Shown here piece after piece: positions 8,188 through 16,114 of a stretch of DNA of 39,666 bases. A model generated the notes under the pieces. That model was not told the origin of the DNA. It saw nothing but the letters and a program-made list of their open reading frames with translations, and did not search any database. Position numbers and translations under genes: made by a program. Source of the stretch: an uncultured Clostridia bacterium (GTDB lineage Bacteria > Bacillota > Clostridia > Christensenellales > UBA1242); the NCBI GenBank assembly GCA_947625165.1, contig CANQNH010000005.1:1-39666 (forward strand), in the 5' to 3' direction. Every line of letters begins with the position of its first letter. Within the stretch, counting starts at the first letter, position 1.

Positions 8188-9072
8188 ATGGGAAAAGTTT
8201 TGTTTGGGCCGGCTGGCAACAGCGAAAGTTTTTATACACAAGGTTTCAAGACAACGCTGCAAACTCCTAAGTGGCTGGAAAGTCAGGGCAAGGGGTTGTT
8301 TGAAGGCGGACTTGACCTGTTTGAATACAGTTTTGGTCAGGGCTATCGGATGAATTTTGATATGGCGCAGAAAATTGGGCAAGAATTTGCCAAAAGCGGC
8401 ATTGAAATTTCAATCCACGCTCCGTATTTCATCAATTTTGCAAATCCCGACCCAACAATGTTTGACAAGTCGCTTGGCTATGTTCGCACCGGCATCAACT
8501 TTATGAAGGCGTTTGGCGCAAAGCGTTTCACCTTTCACGCAGGCTCTTGTGGAAAGGAAACACGCGAGAATGCGCTGAGACTTTTGACAGAGCGTTTCAA
8601 ACAGTTTATGCCTGAGGTTGAAACCGAACTTGATGATGGAATGTTTGTCAATCCCGAAACAATGGGCAAGCAGATGCAGATTGGCACTTGGAAAGAAATC
8701 ATTGACCTGTGCACAATTTCTGAAAAACTTATGCCAACATTTGATTTTGGGCATATCAACGCACTGACGCAGGGAAGTTTGAAAACGAAAGAGGATTTTC
8801 AGCGCATATTTGACTATTCTTTTGAGAAGTTGGGGGAATATCGCACCAAAAACGCACACATACATTTTTCGAAAATTCAGTATGGTGACAAGGGTGAAAT
8901 CCGCCATCTGACTTTTGACGACAACACTTTTGGCCCAAATTTTGAGCCGCTTTGCGAGTGTTTGTTGGACAATGATATGTCCTGTCACATTGTTTGCGAA
9001 AGCAACGGAACGATGGCGGAAGACAGCGTTTTTATGAAAAAAACATATCTTGATATGAAGAAAGGGCGTTAA
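8188..9072 (+). CDS. endonuclease IV-like TIM-barrel protein
   Basis: 294 residues of the AP endonuclease family 2 / xylose isomerase-like TIM barrel. Putative metal ligands match those of E. coli Nfo in order: H77 (SIHAPY), H117 (TFHAGSCG), E157 (NPETMGKQMQIG), D186 and H189 (FDFGHINA), H226 (HIHFSK), H240 (GEIRHL) and E271 (CESNG). The Asp of the Nfo DRH motif is not conserved (EIRH), as in some divergent family-2 members. A role in cleaving DNA at abasic sites is likely but the altered site leaves another substrate possible. Start ATG 8188 follows GGGAGAG; it has its own promoter. Confidence 0.85.
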   Translation: MGKVLFGPAGNSESFYTQGFKTTLQTPKWLESQGKGLFEGGLDLFEYSFGQGYRMNFDMAQKIGQEFAKSGIEISIHAPYFINFANPDPTMFDKSLGYVRTGINFMKAFGAKRFTFHAGSCGKETRENALRLLTERFKQFMPEVETELDDGMFVNPETMGKQMQIGTWKEIIDLCTISEKLMPTFDFGHINALTQGSLKTKEDFQRIFDYSFEKLGEYRTKNAHIHFSKIQYGDKGEIRHLTFDDNTFGPNFEPLCECLLDNDMSCHIVCESNGTMAEDSVFMKKTYLDMKKGR

Positions 9073-9108
9073 AAACAGGTGTTTTTCAAACTTTTTTCAC
9101 AAAAACAC

Positions 9109-9138
9109 TTGATATTGGCGTGCTGAATGTGCTAAACT
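9109..9138 (+). promoter_or_regulatory. promoter of efp
   Basis: TTGATA (9109-9114), 18 bp, TAAACT (9133-9138) with an extended -10 TGC directly upstream. The leader before efp is about 105 nt. Confidence 0.55.
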
Positions 9139-9249
9139 AAATCAGATTAAAGCGGATGCAGAAACACTTGCCAAGCCGGAAAGAAAAAGCAGAAAAAAAC
9201 GCAAAGCGGGTGCATCCACAAAAATATGAAAGAAAAAATAGGAGATGTT

Positions 9250-9813
9250 ATGGTCACAGCAGGAGATTTCAGAAAAGGAACAACATTTGAAATGGAAGGT
9301 GCGGTTTACAGCGTCACAGAATTTATGCACGTCAAACCCGGCAAAGGCTCACCATTTGTGAGAGCAACAATCAAAAACGTGATGACTGGGCAGGTGAAGG
9401 AAACAACTTTCAACCCTGGTGACAAGTTTCAAGAGGCTGTCATCGAAAAGAAGGAAATGCTTTATCTTTACAACGATGGCGATCTTTATTATTTCATGGA
9501 CAATGAAACATATGAGCAAATGCCACTCAACAAAGATGTTGTTGCTGATGCTTTGAATTTTGTCACAGAAAATATGACAACCACGATGTATATCTATAAA
9601 GGTGTGCCTTTTGCGGTTTATCCACCAACATTTGTTGAGTTGGAGGTTGCTGACACTGAGCCTGGCATTCAGGGTGACACATCGAAGGCATCAAAGAAGC
9701 CTGCAAAACTTGTGACGGGCTATGTCATCAATGTTCCGCTTTTTGTCAATATTGGTGATGTTATTCGTGTTGACACGCGTGATGGGTCATATATGGAAAA
9801 AGTCAACAAGTGA
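9250..9813 (+). CDS. efp: elongation factor P
   Basis: 187 residues. EF-P relieves ribosome stalling at polyproline. The KOW-like N-domain begins [15 protein letters not shown], and the functional lysine is K32 in [10 protein letters not shown], the same number as B. subtilis Lys32. The two OB domains follow, ending in [26 protein letters not shown] chose ATG 9250 because AGGAG (9240-9244) lies 5 bases upstream; the in-frame ATG at 9226 lacks one. Monocistronic: own promoter and terminator. Confidence 0.96.
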   Translation: MVTAGDFRKGTTFEMEGAVYSVTEFMHVKPGKGSPFVRATIKNVMTGQVKETTFNPGDKFQEAVIEKKEMLYLYNDGDLYYFMDNETYEQMPLNKDVVADALNFVTENMTTTMYIYKGVPFAVYPPTFVELEVADTEPGIQGDTSKASKKPAKLVTGYVINVPLFVNIGDVIRVDTRDGSYMEKVNK

Positions 9814-9941
9814 AGATCGCTTGGGTTGCTTTTTGTGCTTGATTGCATAAGGTGAGTGTGGAAAAGGGCATGGGAAAAGTTTAACAAACAAATCTGACAA
9901 CTTTTGTGCCGATAATTCTCATTTTGAAATTGAGAAAAAAT

Positions 9942-9966
9942 AAGAGAGCCTGCGTGGCTCTTTTTT
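9942..9966 (+). terminator. intrinsic terminator after efp
   Basis: AGAGCC (9945-9950) pairs with GGCTCT (9956-9961), extended by A-T pairs to 9942/9964, 5-base loop, followed by a T run. Confidence 0.85.
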
Positions 9967-10001
9967 CAATTAACAAAACACAATTTTTTAAAAAATGGGT
10001 A

Positions 10002-10030
10002 TTGACAACAAGCGGTGTTTGTGATATAAT
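10002..10030 (+). promoter_or_regulatory. consensus sigma-A promoter of the lipoprotein gene
   Basis: TTGACA (10002-10007), exactly 17 bp, TATAAT (10025-10030), with an extended -10 TGA. All twelve hexamer bases match consensus, so strong constitutive expression is expected. Confidence 0.9.
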
Positions 10031-10054
10031 TTAGGCATAAAAGGAGAGAAAATT

Positions 10055-10432
10055 ATGAATGGAAAACTGAAAACAATTGCAGCACTTTCACTTTGCGCAT
10101 CAATGTTTGCATCTATTGGACTTGTGGGCTGTGCAAGGGAGGAAAAGGATGATGGTCTTGATGACAATCTGACATTGGATCGCAGTAATTTTTATGTTTT
10201 GTCAGCCAAAGAAGATGCCTATGTTGTTATTGATGGTGTTCTGCACACAGGTGATGTCTATCAACTTGCCACCCTTAAGGCAGGCTATGGAATTGCTATG
10301 GTTGATGTTGATTGCACAGAGAAAAAAGATGACTATTTTGGATATGATATGAAAGTCTATGACAAAGATTTCAAACCTTCTGAAAAAGTGTATCCAAATG
10401 GTGTTTGCGAAAAATGTCTTGGCGGAAAGTGA
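10055..10432 (+). CDS. small predicted lipoprotein, function unknown
   Basis: 125 residues. A lysine-containing start and hydrophobic segment (1-25) end in the lipobox LVGC, so C26 is probably lipidated. The mature part is acidic and ends with a CEKC motif near the C-terminus (about residues 119-122), which could bind metal or form a disulfide. I do not recognise the family. AAGGAGAG precedes the ATG. It stands alone between a perfect promoter and a terminator, suggesting an abundant surface protein. Confidence 0.85.
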   Translation: MNGKLKTIAALSLCASMFASIGLVGCAREEKDDGLDDNLTLDRSNFYVLSAKEDAYVVIDGVLHTGDVYQLATLKAGYGIAMVDVDCTEKKDDYFGYDMKVYDKDFKPSEKVYPNGVCEKCLGGK

Positions 10433-10584
10433 CACAAAACAACTTTGTGTTGATGTAAGCACAAAAATCAATTTCAACTTGTTGCCGCAAATAAAAAGAC
10501 AACATAAATCGAAAATTTTTTTAAAATCCAAAGAAGGTGTTTGAGAACAAATTTGAAAGTTTGCTTCAAATAGAAGAAAAAAAT

Positions 10585-10615
10585 AAAGAAGAGTAAAACG
10601 GCTCTTCTTTTTTTT
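10585..10615 (+). terminator. intrinsic terminator after the lipoprotein gene
   Basis: AAAGAAGAG (10585-10593) pairs with CTCTTCTTT (10602-10610), 8-base loop, followed by a T run to 10615. Confidence 0.85.
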
Positions 10616-10734
10616 GTTTAATCAAATTCTTGGCTGATAAGTTTTTTAGTTGATAAATTTCTTGGGGTGTTATTCGGTTGATAAATTTTTTAGCCTTTTA
10701 GTTTATAAAATTTTTGCTTAGTCAAAATTTTTAG
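10616..10734. repeat. degenerate tandem repeats between lipoprotein and tdk
   Basis: Units related to GTTGATAAATTTTTTAG occur three or four times (about 10632-10648, 10649-10665, 10677-10693, and a weaker one at 10700-10716). No gene is visible. This is the 3' flank of the minus-strand tdk gene. Confidence 0.5.
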
Positions 10735-11679
10735 TCAACCGACACATTTTTTGATTTGTCGAAGCCACTTTGTGACTGTGCCTTCTTCAATGAGAGTTTT
10801 TAAAAGCCCCGGCTTGATTTTTTCAAGTTTCAAAGCATAGGAAATCAAATTCATCATATAGTCAAAATTTTTGTCCTTCATCGGAATTTTGCGTAAGGTC
10901 GCGATGTTGTCATCAATCAACAAAACTTTTTGAGGGTCTTTAATTTGAAAAGTTTTGAAATCGTTGATGAAATTTTGCACCTCTTCATCATAAATCACGT
11001 GAGGGGTGTGCATCACAATGTTGTCAATCGCTGTGTCACCAGACCAATCACCAGCACTGTCCATATTGTCAAAAATTTTCAAATATTTGATGATTTTTTG
11101 ATAGATGAGCGCCTTGTTTTGCTCTTTTTTGAAACACGACCAGCACAAACTGCGATATTTTTCATCGCCGCCAATCACAACTTCTTCGCCTTCCGTCACA
11201 ATCAAGCCCTTCACAAAACGACCGTTCATAATTGCTTTCTTGCCGCACTCACAAACACTTTTGACTTCTTGAATACTGTCCGAAACTTCCAAAAGACGCT
11301 TGCTGCCTTCAAAAAGTTCACCCTTGAAATTGGTTTTCAGCCCATAGCACAAAACAGGCACACTTTCGGCAATTTCGCGCAGTTGGTCAATTTGCTTTTT
11401 TGTGCAAAATTGGCATTCATCCACAATCACAACTTCAACTTTCTCTTTTTCATTGGCTGCGGCAAACAAATCCGCTATGCTCTCATTTTCAGCAAACGAA
11501 ACGCAAGGCGCAGTCAAGCCGATGCGCGATGTCACCTCATTTTCCTTGCTGCGAGTGTCAAGTTTTGGTTTCAAAAGCAAAACACTGATGCCTTTTTGAA
11601 GATAGTTAAACCTGCACATAAGCGCCGATGCGGTTTTTGACGACCCCATCGCACCAAATTTGTAATATAATTTTGCCAT
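10735..11679 (-). CDS. tdk: thymidine kinase with an extra C-terminal domain
   Basis: 314 residues against about 190-200 for a usual type II thymidine kinase, which phosphorylates thymidine in the salvage pathway. Kinase part: P-loop GAMGSSKT (9-16, Ser in place of the Gly before Lys), VDECQF with catalytic E88, and zinc cysteines C143/C145 and C179/C182. Residues 192-314 form an added domain with GDWSGDT, a Y-x5-NFINDFKTF segment (230-244) and the end TKWLRQIKK; this resembles DUF6508 as I remember it. AAAGGAGG precedes the ATG. In B. subtilis tdk lies beside rho; here a Rho-like gene is 2.8 kb away on the same strand. Confidence 0.88.
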   Translation of the reverse strand: MAKLYYKFGAMGSSKTASALMCRFNYLQKGISVLLLKPKLDTRSKENEVTSRIGLTAPCVSFAENESIADLFAAANEKEKVEVVIVDECQFCTKKQIDQLREIAESVPVLCYGLKTNFKGELFEGSKRLLEVSDSIQEVKSVCECGKKAIMNGRFVKGLIVTEGEEVVIGGDEKYRSLCWSCFKKEQNKALIYQKIIKYLKIFDNMDSAGDWSGDTAIDNIVMHTPHVIYDEEVQNFINDFKTFQIKDPQKVLLIDDNIATLRKIPMKDKNFDYMMNLISYALKLEKIKPGLLKTLIEEGTVTKWLRQIKKCVG

Positions 11680-11709
11680 TTGAAACCTCCTTTTTCACAT
11701 TCAAAATTT

Positions 11710-11738
11710 ATTATATCAAATCGGTTTATTTTTTCAAA
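11710..11738 (-). promoter_or_regulatory. promoter of tdk
   Basis: On the minus strand: TTTGAA (11738-11733), 17 bp, TATAAT (11715-11710) with extended -10 TGA. Confidence 0.7.
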
Positions 11739-11777
11739 ATAATTTCCTCTCAAGACGCGAATTTGTTTCTCATTTTG

Positions 11778-11807
11778 TTGCAAAATGGCAGTGTTTTAAG
11801 GTAAAAT
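11778..11807 (+). promoter_or_regulatory. promoter of lepA
   Basis: TTGCAA (11778-11783), 18 bp, TAAAAT (11802-11807). Divergent from the tdk promoter, 40-odd bp away. Confidence 0.55.
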
Positions 11808-11852
11808 AATTCAAAAGTACTCAAAAGTTGAAAATTTGCAAGGAGCACTCAT

Positions 11853-13565
11853 TTGAAAGATTTATCGCACATAAGGAATTTTTGCATAATTGCGCATATT
11901 GACCACGGCAAAAGCACGCTTGCCGACCGCTTGATTGAAACCACAGGCACTGTGTCAAAACGAGATATGCAGGACCAAATCCTTGACAGTATGGAACTTG
12001 AACGCGAAAAGGGCATAACAATCAAACTTGCCCCAACGCGTTTGGTGTATGACTTTGAGGGCGAGGAATACACTCTCAACCTGATTGACACGCCGGGACA
12101 TGTCGATTTCACCTATGAGGTTTCGCGCTCGCTGGCTGCTTGCGAGGGGGCTCTTCTTCTTGTTGACGCGTCACAAGGGGTTGAGGCACAAACGCTTGCA
12201 AACACTTTTTTGGCGCTTGACAACAACCTTGAAACAGTGCCTGTCATAAACAAAATTGACCTTCCATCTGCTCGCGTTGACGATGTGAAAGCGGAGATTG
12301 AAGATGTGATTGGCTTGGATGCACACGATTGTCCGTGCATCTCCGCAAAAGATGGAACAAACATCGATCAAGTTTTGAAAGCGATTATCGAAAAAATTCC
12401 TGCGCCAAGCGGAGATGAAACAAAACCGCTCAAATGCCTGATTTTTGACAGCCACTATGACAATTTCAAAGGGGCGGTTTGCCTTATCAGAGTGTTTGAT
12501 GGGCAAGTGAAAGCGGGTGACCGTATTTTGATGATGCAAACGGGCAAAGTGTTTGATGTGACCGATGTGAAAGTTGGTGACACGGTGACTTCTGCCGACA
12601 ATCCTGTCAGTGAGGCGCTGCCGGGATATAAAGAAGTGCAACCGGTGGTTTTCTGCGGAATTTTCACTGTTGACGGGGCGAAATACAACGAACTGAAAGA
12701 CAGTTTGGAGAAATTGAAACTGAACGATGCAAGTTTGCAATTCACACCAGAAAACTCAACAGCGCTTGGGTTTGGGTTTAGGTGCGGATTTTTGGGGCTT
12801 TTGCATCTTGAAATCATCACGGAGAGGCTGGAGAGGGAATTTGACCTGGACATCATCACAACAGCTCCAAGTGTTTCTTACAATGTTTTCAAAACGAATG
12901 GCGAGATGCTTGAAGTGTCCAATCCGTCAAACCTGCCACCACAGGTTGAAATTGACCGAATTGAAGAGCCAATTGTGAAAACAAGCATATTCACTCCGCC
13001 GGAGTATGTTGGTGCGATTATGGAACTTTGTCAAGACAAACGCGGGGTTTTCAAAGATATGCAATATCTTGACAAAAAGCGAGTGGAACTTTCGTATGTT
13101 TTGCCGCTTGGCGAAATCATATATGACTTTTTTGACAGTTTGAAATCGCGCACAAAGGGGTATGCAAGTTTTGACTATGAATTTTGTGGTTTTCAACGGG
13201 CAGAACTTGTGAAAGTTGACCTTCTTTTGAATGGTGAGAAGTGTGATGCATTGTCACTGATTGTCCATAAGGATAAGGCGTATGCTCGCGGAAGAGAATT
13301 GACAGAGAGGTTGAAAAAAATCATTCCACGACAACTTTTTGAAGTGCCAATTCAGGCGTGCATCGGAAACAAAGTGATTGCACGAGAAACGATTTCTGCG
13401 ATGAGGAAAGATGTGCTTGCCAAGTGCTATGGCGGGGACATAACGCGAAAGAGAAAACTTTTGGAAAAGCAGAAAGAGGGCAAAAAGCGTATGAGGAAAA
13501 TTGGCTCGGTTGAAATTCCGAGTGAGGCTTTTATGAGCATTCTGAAACTTGATGAAGACAAATGA
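11853..13565 (+). CDS. lepA: elongation factor 4 (LepA), with an internal in-frame deletion
   Basis: 570 residues against about 600 for the family. LepA is a ribosome-associated GTPase that affects initiation and stalled ribosomes. Start: TTG 11853 with AGGAG 7 bases upstream. G motifs: AHIDHGKS (14-21), DTPGHVDF (79-86), NKID (133-136). The C-terminal part is intact ([23 protein letters not shown]). In domain II the sequence runs GKVFDVT then DVKVGDTV at about 231-245; in other LepAs some 30 residues (EVG...ASIKN) separate these blocks. The rest aligns throughout, so this is one clean deletion, with a GATGTGA direct repeat at its junction (12555-12570). Possible real variant or assembly collapse. 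Confidence 0.95.
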   Translation: MKDLSHIRNFCIIAHIDHGKSTLADRLIETTGTVSKRDMQDQILDSMELEREKGITIKLAPTRLVYDFEGEEYTLNLIDTPGHVDFTYEVSRSLAACEGALLLVDASQGVEAQTLANTFLALDNNLETVPVINKIDLPSARVDDVKAEIEDVIGLDAHDCPCISAKDGTNIDQVLKAIIEKIPAPSGDETKPLKCLIFDSHYDNFKGAVCLIRVFDGQVKAGDRILMMQTGKVFDVTDVKVGDTVTSADNPVSEALPGYKEVQPVVFCGIFTVDGAKYNELKDSLEKLKLNDASLQFTPENSTALGFGFRCGFLGLLHLEIITERLEREFDLDIITTAPSVSYNVFKTNGEMLEVSNPSNLPPQVEIDRIEEPIVKTSIFTPPEYVGAIMELCQDKRGVFKDMQYLDKKRVELSYVLPLGEIIYDFFDSLKSRTKGYASFDYEFCGFQRAELVKVDLLLNGEKCDALSLIVHKDKAYARGRELTERLKKIIPRQLFEVPIQACIGNKVIARETISAMRKDVLAKCYGGDITRKRKLLEKQKEGKKRMRKIGSVEIPSEAFMSILKLDEDK

Positions 13566-13590
13566 TGTTCTCAATTGTTTGTTTGCAAGC

Positions 13591-13645
13591 GCATAACACC
13601 GCAACATAAAGTGTGGTATGCATTGCATAATACACCACATATTGT
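13591..13645. repeat. palindromic repeat family, copy B
   Basis: Just after lepA. Half-sites: GCATAACACCGCAACAT (13591-13607), GTGTGGTATGCA (13611-13622) and TGCATAATACACCACA (13624-13639), the last two inverted with a single base between. The last is identical to 5521-5536 of copy A. Confidence 0.75.
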
Positions 13646-13730
13646 TGTATCAAACAAAAATATGAAAATCATCCAACCGACACAAAAAAGAAAATGATGT
13701 GATTTTTGCTGAAAATGTCACTTTGTTTGT

Positions 13731-13760
13731 TTGACTTATTTTTGCTGAATGTGATATCCT
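13731..13760 (+). promoter_or_regulatory. promoter of the orphan gene at 13804
   Basis: TTGACT (13731-13736), 18 bp, TATCCT (13755-13760) with extended -10 TGA. Confidence 0.6.
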
Positions 13761-13803
13761 AAAAAGGAGAAGAAAGTAATTCAAAGGGGAAAATGAAAAT
13801 TAT

Positions 13804-14382
13804 ATGGAAAAACATCTGACACAAAAACAAGCAATCCAAGCCATTCACAAATATCTCAACACTTATGCACACTCAAAGTCAGCCAGTGACTGTGTTAAAC
13901 GTGCCTACGAAACAAAATGGTATTCGATCAATGCTGAAAACGATATGACGATTTATGCTCTTGCTGCCATTCTCATCAAGAAAGAAGAAAAATTGAAAAC
14001 TTCGGCTGAGCCGAAAAAGGATAAAATCATCAAAAGCATCGAAACCTATTTGGATTTCGTCAATGAGTTTGGCAAAGTGAGTGACCATATCCATTACAAA
14101 TTTATTGATTTCCCAAGTGCCGAAAAGTCAGAAAAAAATTATGGCCCTGACTATGCAAAGGCCAGGGCTATTATGCTGAAATCGTTCAAAAAAGAGTGTA
14201 GCAAAGAACTTTCTGAGGTCAAACGTGAAAATGGTGACCGGTTTGTTGACAATGTGAAAGAAGTTTTTTCTGGGATAGGTGAAGAAATTGCTGGCATATT
14301 TGACAGCCCTGCACATTCGGAAACCACAGAAGAAAAGCAGGAACGTGAAGAGAAAAATGACTATCTCAACCGCATTCTTTAA
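13804..14382 (+). CDS. unrecognised protein, 192 residues
   Basis: I do not recognise a family. The translation is charged and predicted mostly helical, has no signal peptide or membrane segment, and ends in a run of Glu/Lys (EEKQEREEKNDYLNRIL). A glycine-containing amphipathic stretch (VKEVFSGIGEEIAGIFDSP, about 149-167) might pack against a membrane or partner. The upstream region has AAGGGG close to the ATG. It has its own promoter and shares a bidirectional terminator with the convergent Rho-like gene, so it is a single-gene unit. Real-gene status rests on promoter, start and codon use matching neighbours. Confidence 0.75.
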   Translation: MEKHLTQKQAIQAIHKYLNTYAHSKSASDCVKRAYETKWYSINAENDMTIYALAAILIKKEEKLKTSAEPKKDKIIKSIETYLDFVNEFGKVSDHIHYKFIDFPSAEKSEKNYGPDYAKARAIMLKSFKKECSKELSEVKRENGDRFVDNVKEVFSGIGEEIAGIFDSPAHSETTEEKQEREEKNDYLNRIL

Positions 14383-14481
14383 TGTGTTTTAAGGTTTAAT
14401 CTGTTTTAATTTGTTCCTGCAAATTAAATTTGAGAAAAACAAAGCATAAACAAGGCAATATGAACCAAAATATTAAAAAAA

Positions 14482-14512
14482 CTCCAAACTTTCGTTTGGG
14501 GCTTTCTTTTTT
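14482..14512. terminator. bidirectional terminator between the 13804 gene and the Rho-like gene
   Basis: 14482-14489 pairs with 14494-14501 around a 4-base loop (core CCAAAC/GTTTGG). T-rich DNA follows on the plus strand, and an A run before the stem gives T residues on the minus strand. Confidence 0.75.
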
Positions 14513-14517
14513 GTTTT

Positions 14518-15702
14518 TCATAACTCAACTTTGTTGCAAACTTTGTAAACCGCCGAAACAAACAATGGGTCAATTTTGTCAACGTCATCAACAGTTGTGA
14601 AAAGGGTGGTGTTGTGACCACTTTTGTCCGCTTTTGCAAGCATAACAACTTTTTTGACAAGTGTGTTTGATGCCTCTGTGTGTCCCATTGATGTTTTTGA
14701 GTTGTTTTTGAAGGCAAAATCAACAATATTTGCAATCGAAACAAAATCCTCCACAAAAACCGCCAACGAAAATCCGCACTGTTGAAGGTGTTTGATATGT
14801 TCAACAAAAATGTTGAGTGTTTCGTTGATTTGATATGGGTTGTCCTCATATGGCAAAGCAAAAACATTGTCAAATCCAAGTTGTTTGAGCAAGGTTTCTT
14901 CTTCTGGCATCACATTTGGAAACAATCCAATTGTGACAATTCCATTTGATTTGAGTTTTGACACTAAGTTTTTTGTTGTTGGATTTTCAGCAAATTTTGG
15001 TGTGTTCAACATATATCTTCCGCCCAGCAACAAAGATGTTTGACCAAAAGCAAAGCGCTTCTCTGGGAGTGTGGGTTGAAGTTCAACTGTTTTTCGCTGA
15101 TACGTTTTTGCGTTTTCAAAGTTGACACTGTCAAGAGTGTCAAGAATATATTCTTTGTTCGCGTTCATTTCAACTGCCGTTCCGGTGATGAAGTCATATG
15201 GTTGCAGGGTTGGATAGTTGCTTTTCTTGACCAAAACGGACTTCCTTTCGCCGCTTTGATTTTGAAGGAACATTTCTTTTTCGCTTTTGTCGCAAAGCAC
15301 GCCGCTGACGCGGATTGGATTGATTTTTTTGCGATAAATTTCAACATCAACTTGCTTGAATTGCACAACTTTGTTGACGTGTGGTTTGTCGTCGCCTGCG
15401 GATTTGATGGAATAATCCTTTCCGGTTATGCTTGAAAGTTCTGCCAAAATGCCGTTTATGTTGGAAAGTTCCTTATACGGACGCCCTTGACGAAGTGGGA
15501 GTGGCTGCAAGTCATCGCCAGCAAGAATTTTGTTCATAACAAAATTTATATGGTCGTTTCGCTTGATTGTGGTCGGTGCAGAATCGCCGAAAACTCTTGC
15601 CAAAGCACGCAACTCATAAATTCCAAGTGATTCGATGAGCGAAAGGCAACTTTGTTGAGATTTGGTCAAATCTTTATAGTCAAAATTACTTTTTTTTGCC
15701 AT
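14518..15702 (-). CDS. divergent Rho-like protein lacking the Walker A motif
   Basis: 394 residues with Rho's architecture end to end. Rho_N-like: LGIYELRALARVFG (26-39) then KRNDHINFVMNKI. Cold-shock-like RNA-binding region 130-200: SGVLCDKSEKEMFL and VLVKKSNYPTLQPYDFITG align with Rho's GVLE...GFLR and VYVSPSQIRRFGLRTGD. RecA-like region 215-394: MPEEETLLKQL aligns with Rho's RPEEVTDMQR, and FVEDFVSIANIVDFAF with LLDSITRLARAYN. Where Rho has PPRAGKT, this has NTPKFAENPTTKN (232-244), so no P-loop; the arginine finger region (VDDVDKIDPLF) has no Arg. ATPase activity is therefore unlikely. Start ATG 15702 follows AAAGGAG by 11 bases. It could be the only Rho descendant here, or a paralogue. 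Confidence 0.72.
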   Translation of the reverse strand: MAKKSNFDYKDLTKSQQSCLSLIESLGIYELRALARVFGDSAPTTIKRNDHINFVMNKILAGDDLQPLPLRQGRPYKELSNINGILAELSSITGKDYSIKSAGDDKPHVNKVVQFKQVDVEIYRKKINPIRVSGVLCDKSEKEMFLQNQSGERKSVLVKKSNYPTLQPYDFITGTAVEMNANKEYILDTLDSVNFENAKTYQRKTVELQPTLPEKRFAFGQTSLLLGGRYMLNTPKFAENPTTKNLVSKLKSNGIVTIGLFPNVMPEEETLLKQLGFDNVFALPYEDNPYQINETLNIFVEHIKHLQQCGFSLAVFVEDFVSIANIVDFAFKNNSKTSMGHTEASNTLVKKVVMLAKADKSGHNTTLFTTVDDVDKIDPLFVSAVYKVCNKVEL

Positions 15703-15750
15703 TTGTTTTGTTTCTCCTTTAAGATGTGCCGGTCTCTGCACTCCAAAAGC

Positions 15751-15779
15751 ATTATACCAAATTCAAAAGAAATCTCAAA
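15751..15779 (-). promoter_or_regulatory. promoter of the Rho-like gene
   Basis: On the minus strand: TTTGAG (15779-15774), 17 bp, TATAAT (15756-15751) with extended -10 TGG. Confidence 0.7.
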
Positions 15780-16034
15780 GCAAATTTCACTTTGTTGTTG
15801 AATATCTTTCAAAAACTTTGCTGTCGAATTTTTTTGGCAATTTTGTTGTCATACTTTTCAAAAAAAGAAAAGAGATGCCAATCATCTATTTTTTCACAGC
15901 ATTCTCTTTCCTTTTTCTTCGGTTAAGATTTCTGAGATTTTTTTCAGGTCACTTAACCTACTCTTATGTTGTGGACATTTTTGAAAAATATTCACAATAA
16001 AAACAAAATTTTTCTTTTTTATGTCAAATTGAGG
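15780..16034. other. T-rich intergenic region with one hairpin
   Basis: No coding region is convincing. An imperfect hairpin is present: GGTTAAG (15921-15927) pairs with CTTAACC (15952-15958), with an inner CTGA/TCAG pairing. No T-run follows on either strand, so its role is unclear. Confidence 0.35.
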
Positions 16035-16062
16035 TGCATTGAGTGAAATTTTATGCTATAAT
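16035..16062 (+). promoter_or_regulatory. extended -10 promoter of the flavoprotein gene
   Basis: A perfect TATAAT (16057-16062) with extended TGC; the -35 (TGCATT, 16035-16040, 16-bp spacer) is weak. Confidence 0.55.
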
Positions 16063-16114
16063 GGGTGTGAATGGGTGTGTGAAATGTGGCACAAAAGATT
16101 TTGAGGAGGAACTT

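Noticed and set aside
10656-10671. 16-base match (AATTTCTTGGGGTGTT) with 17486-17501
   Set aside because: One exact 16-mer pair is close to chance expectation for 40 kb of AT-rich DNA, and no longer structure surrounds it.
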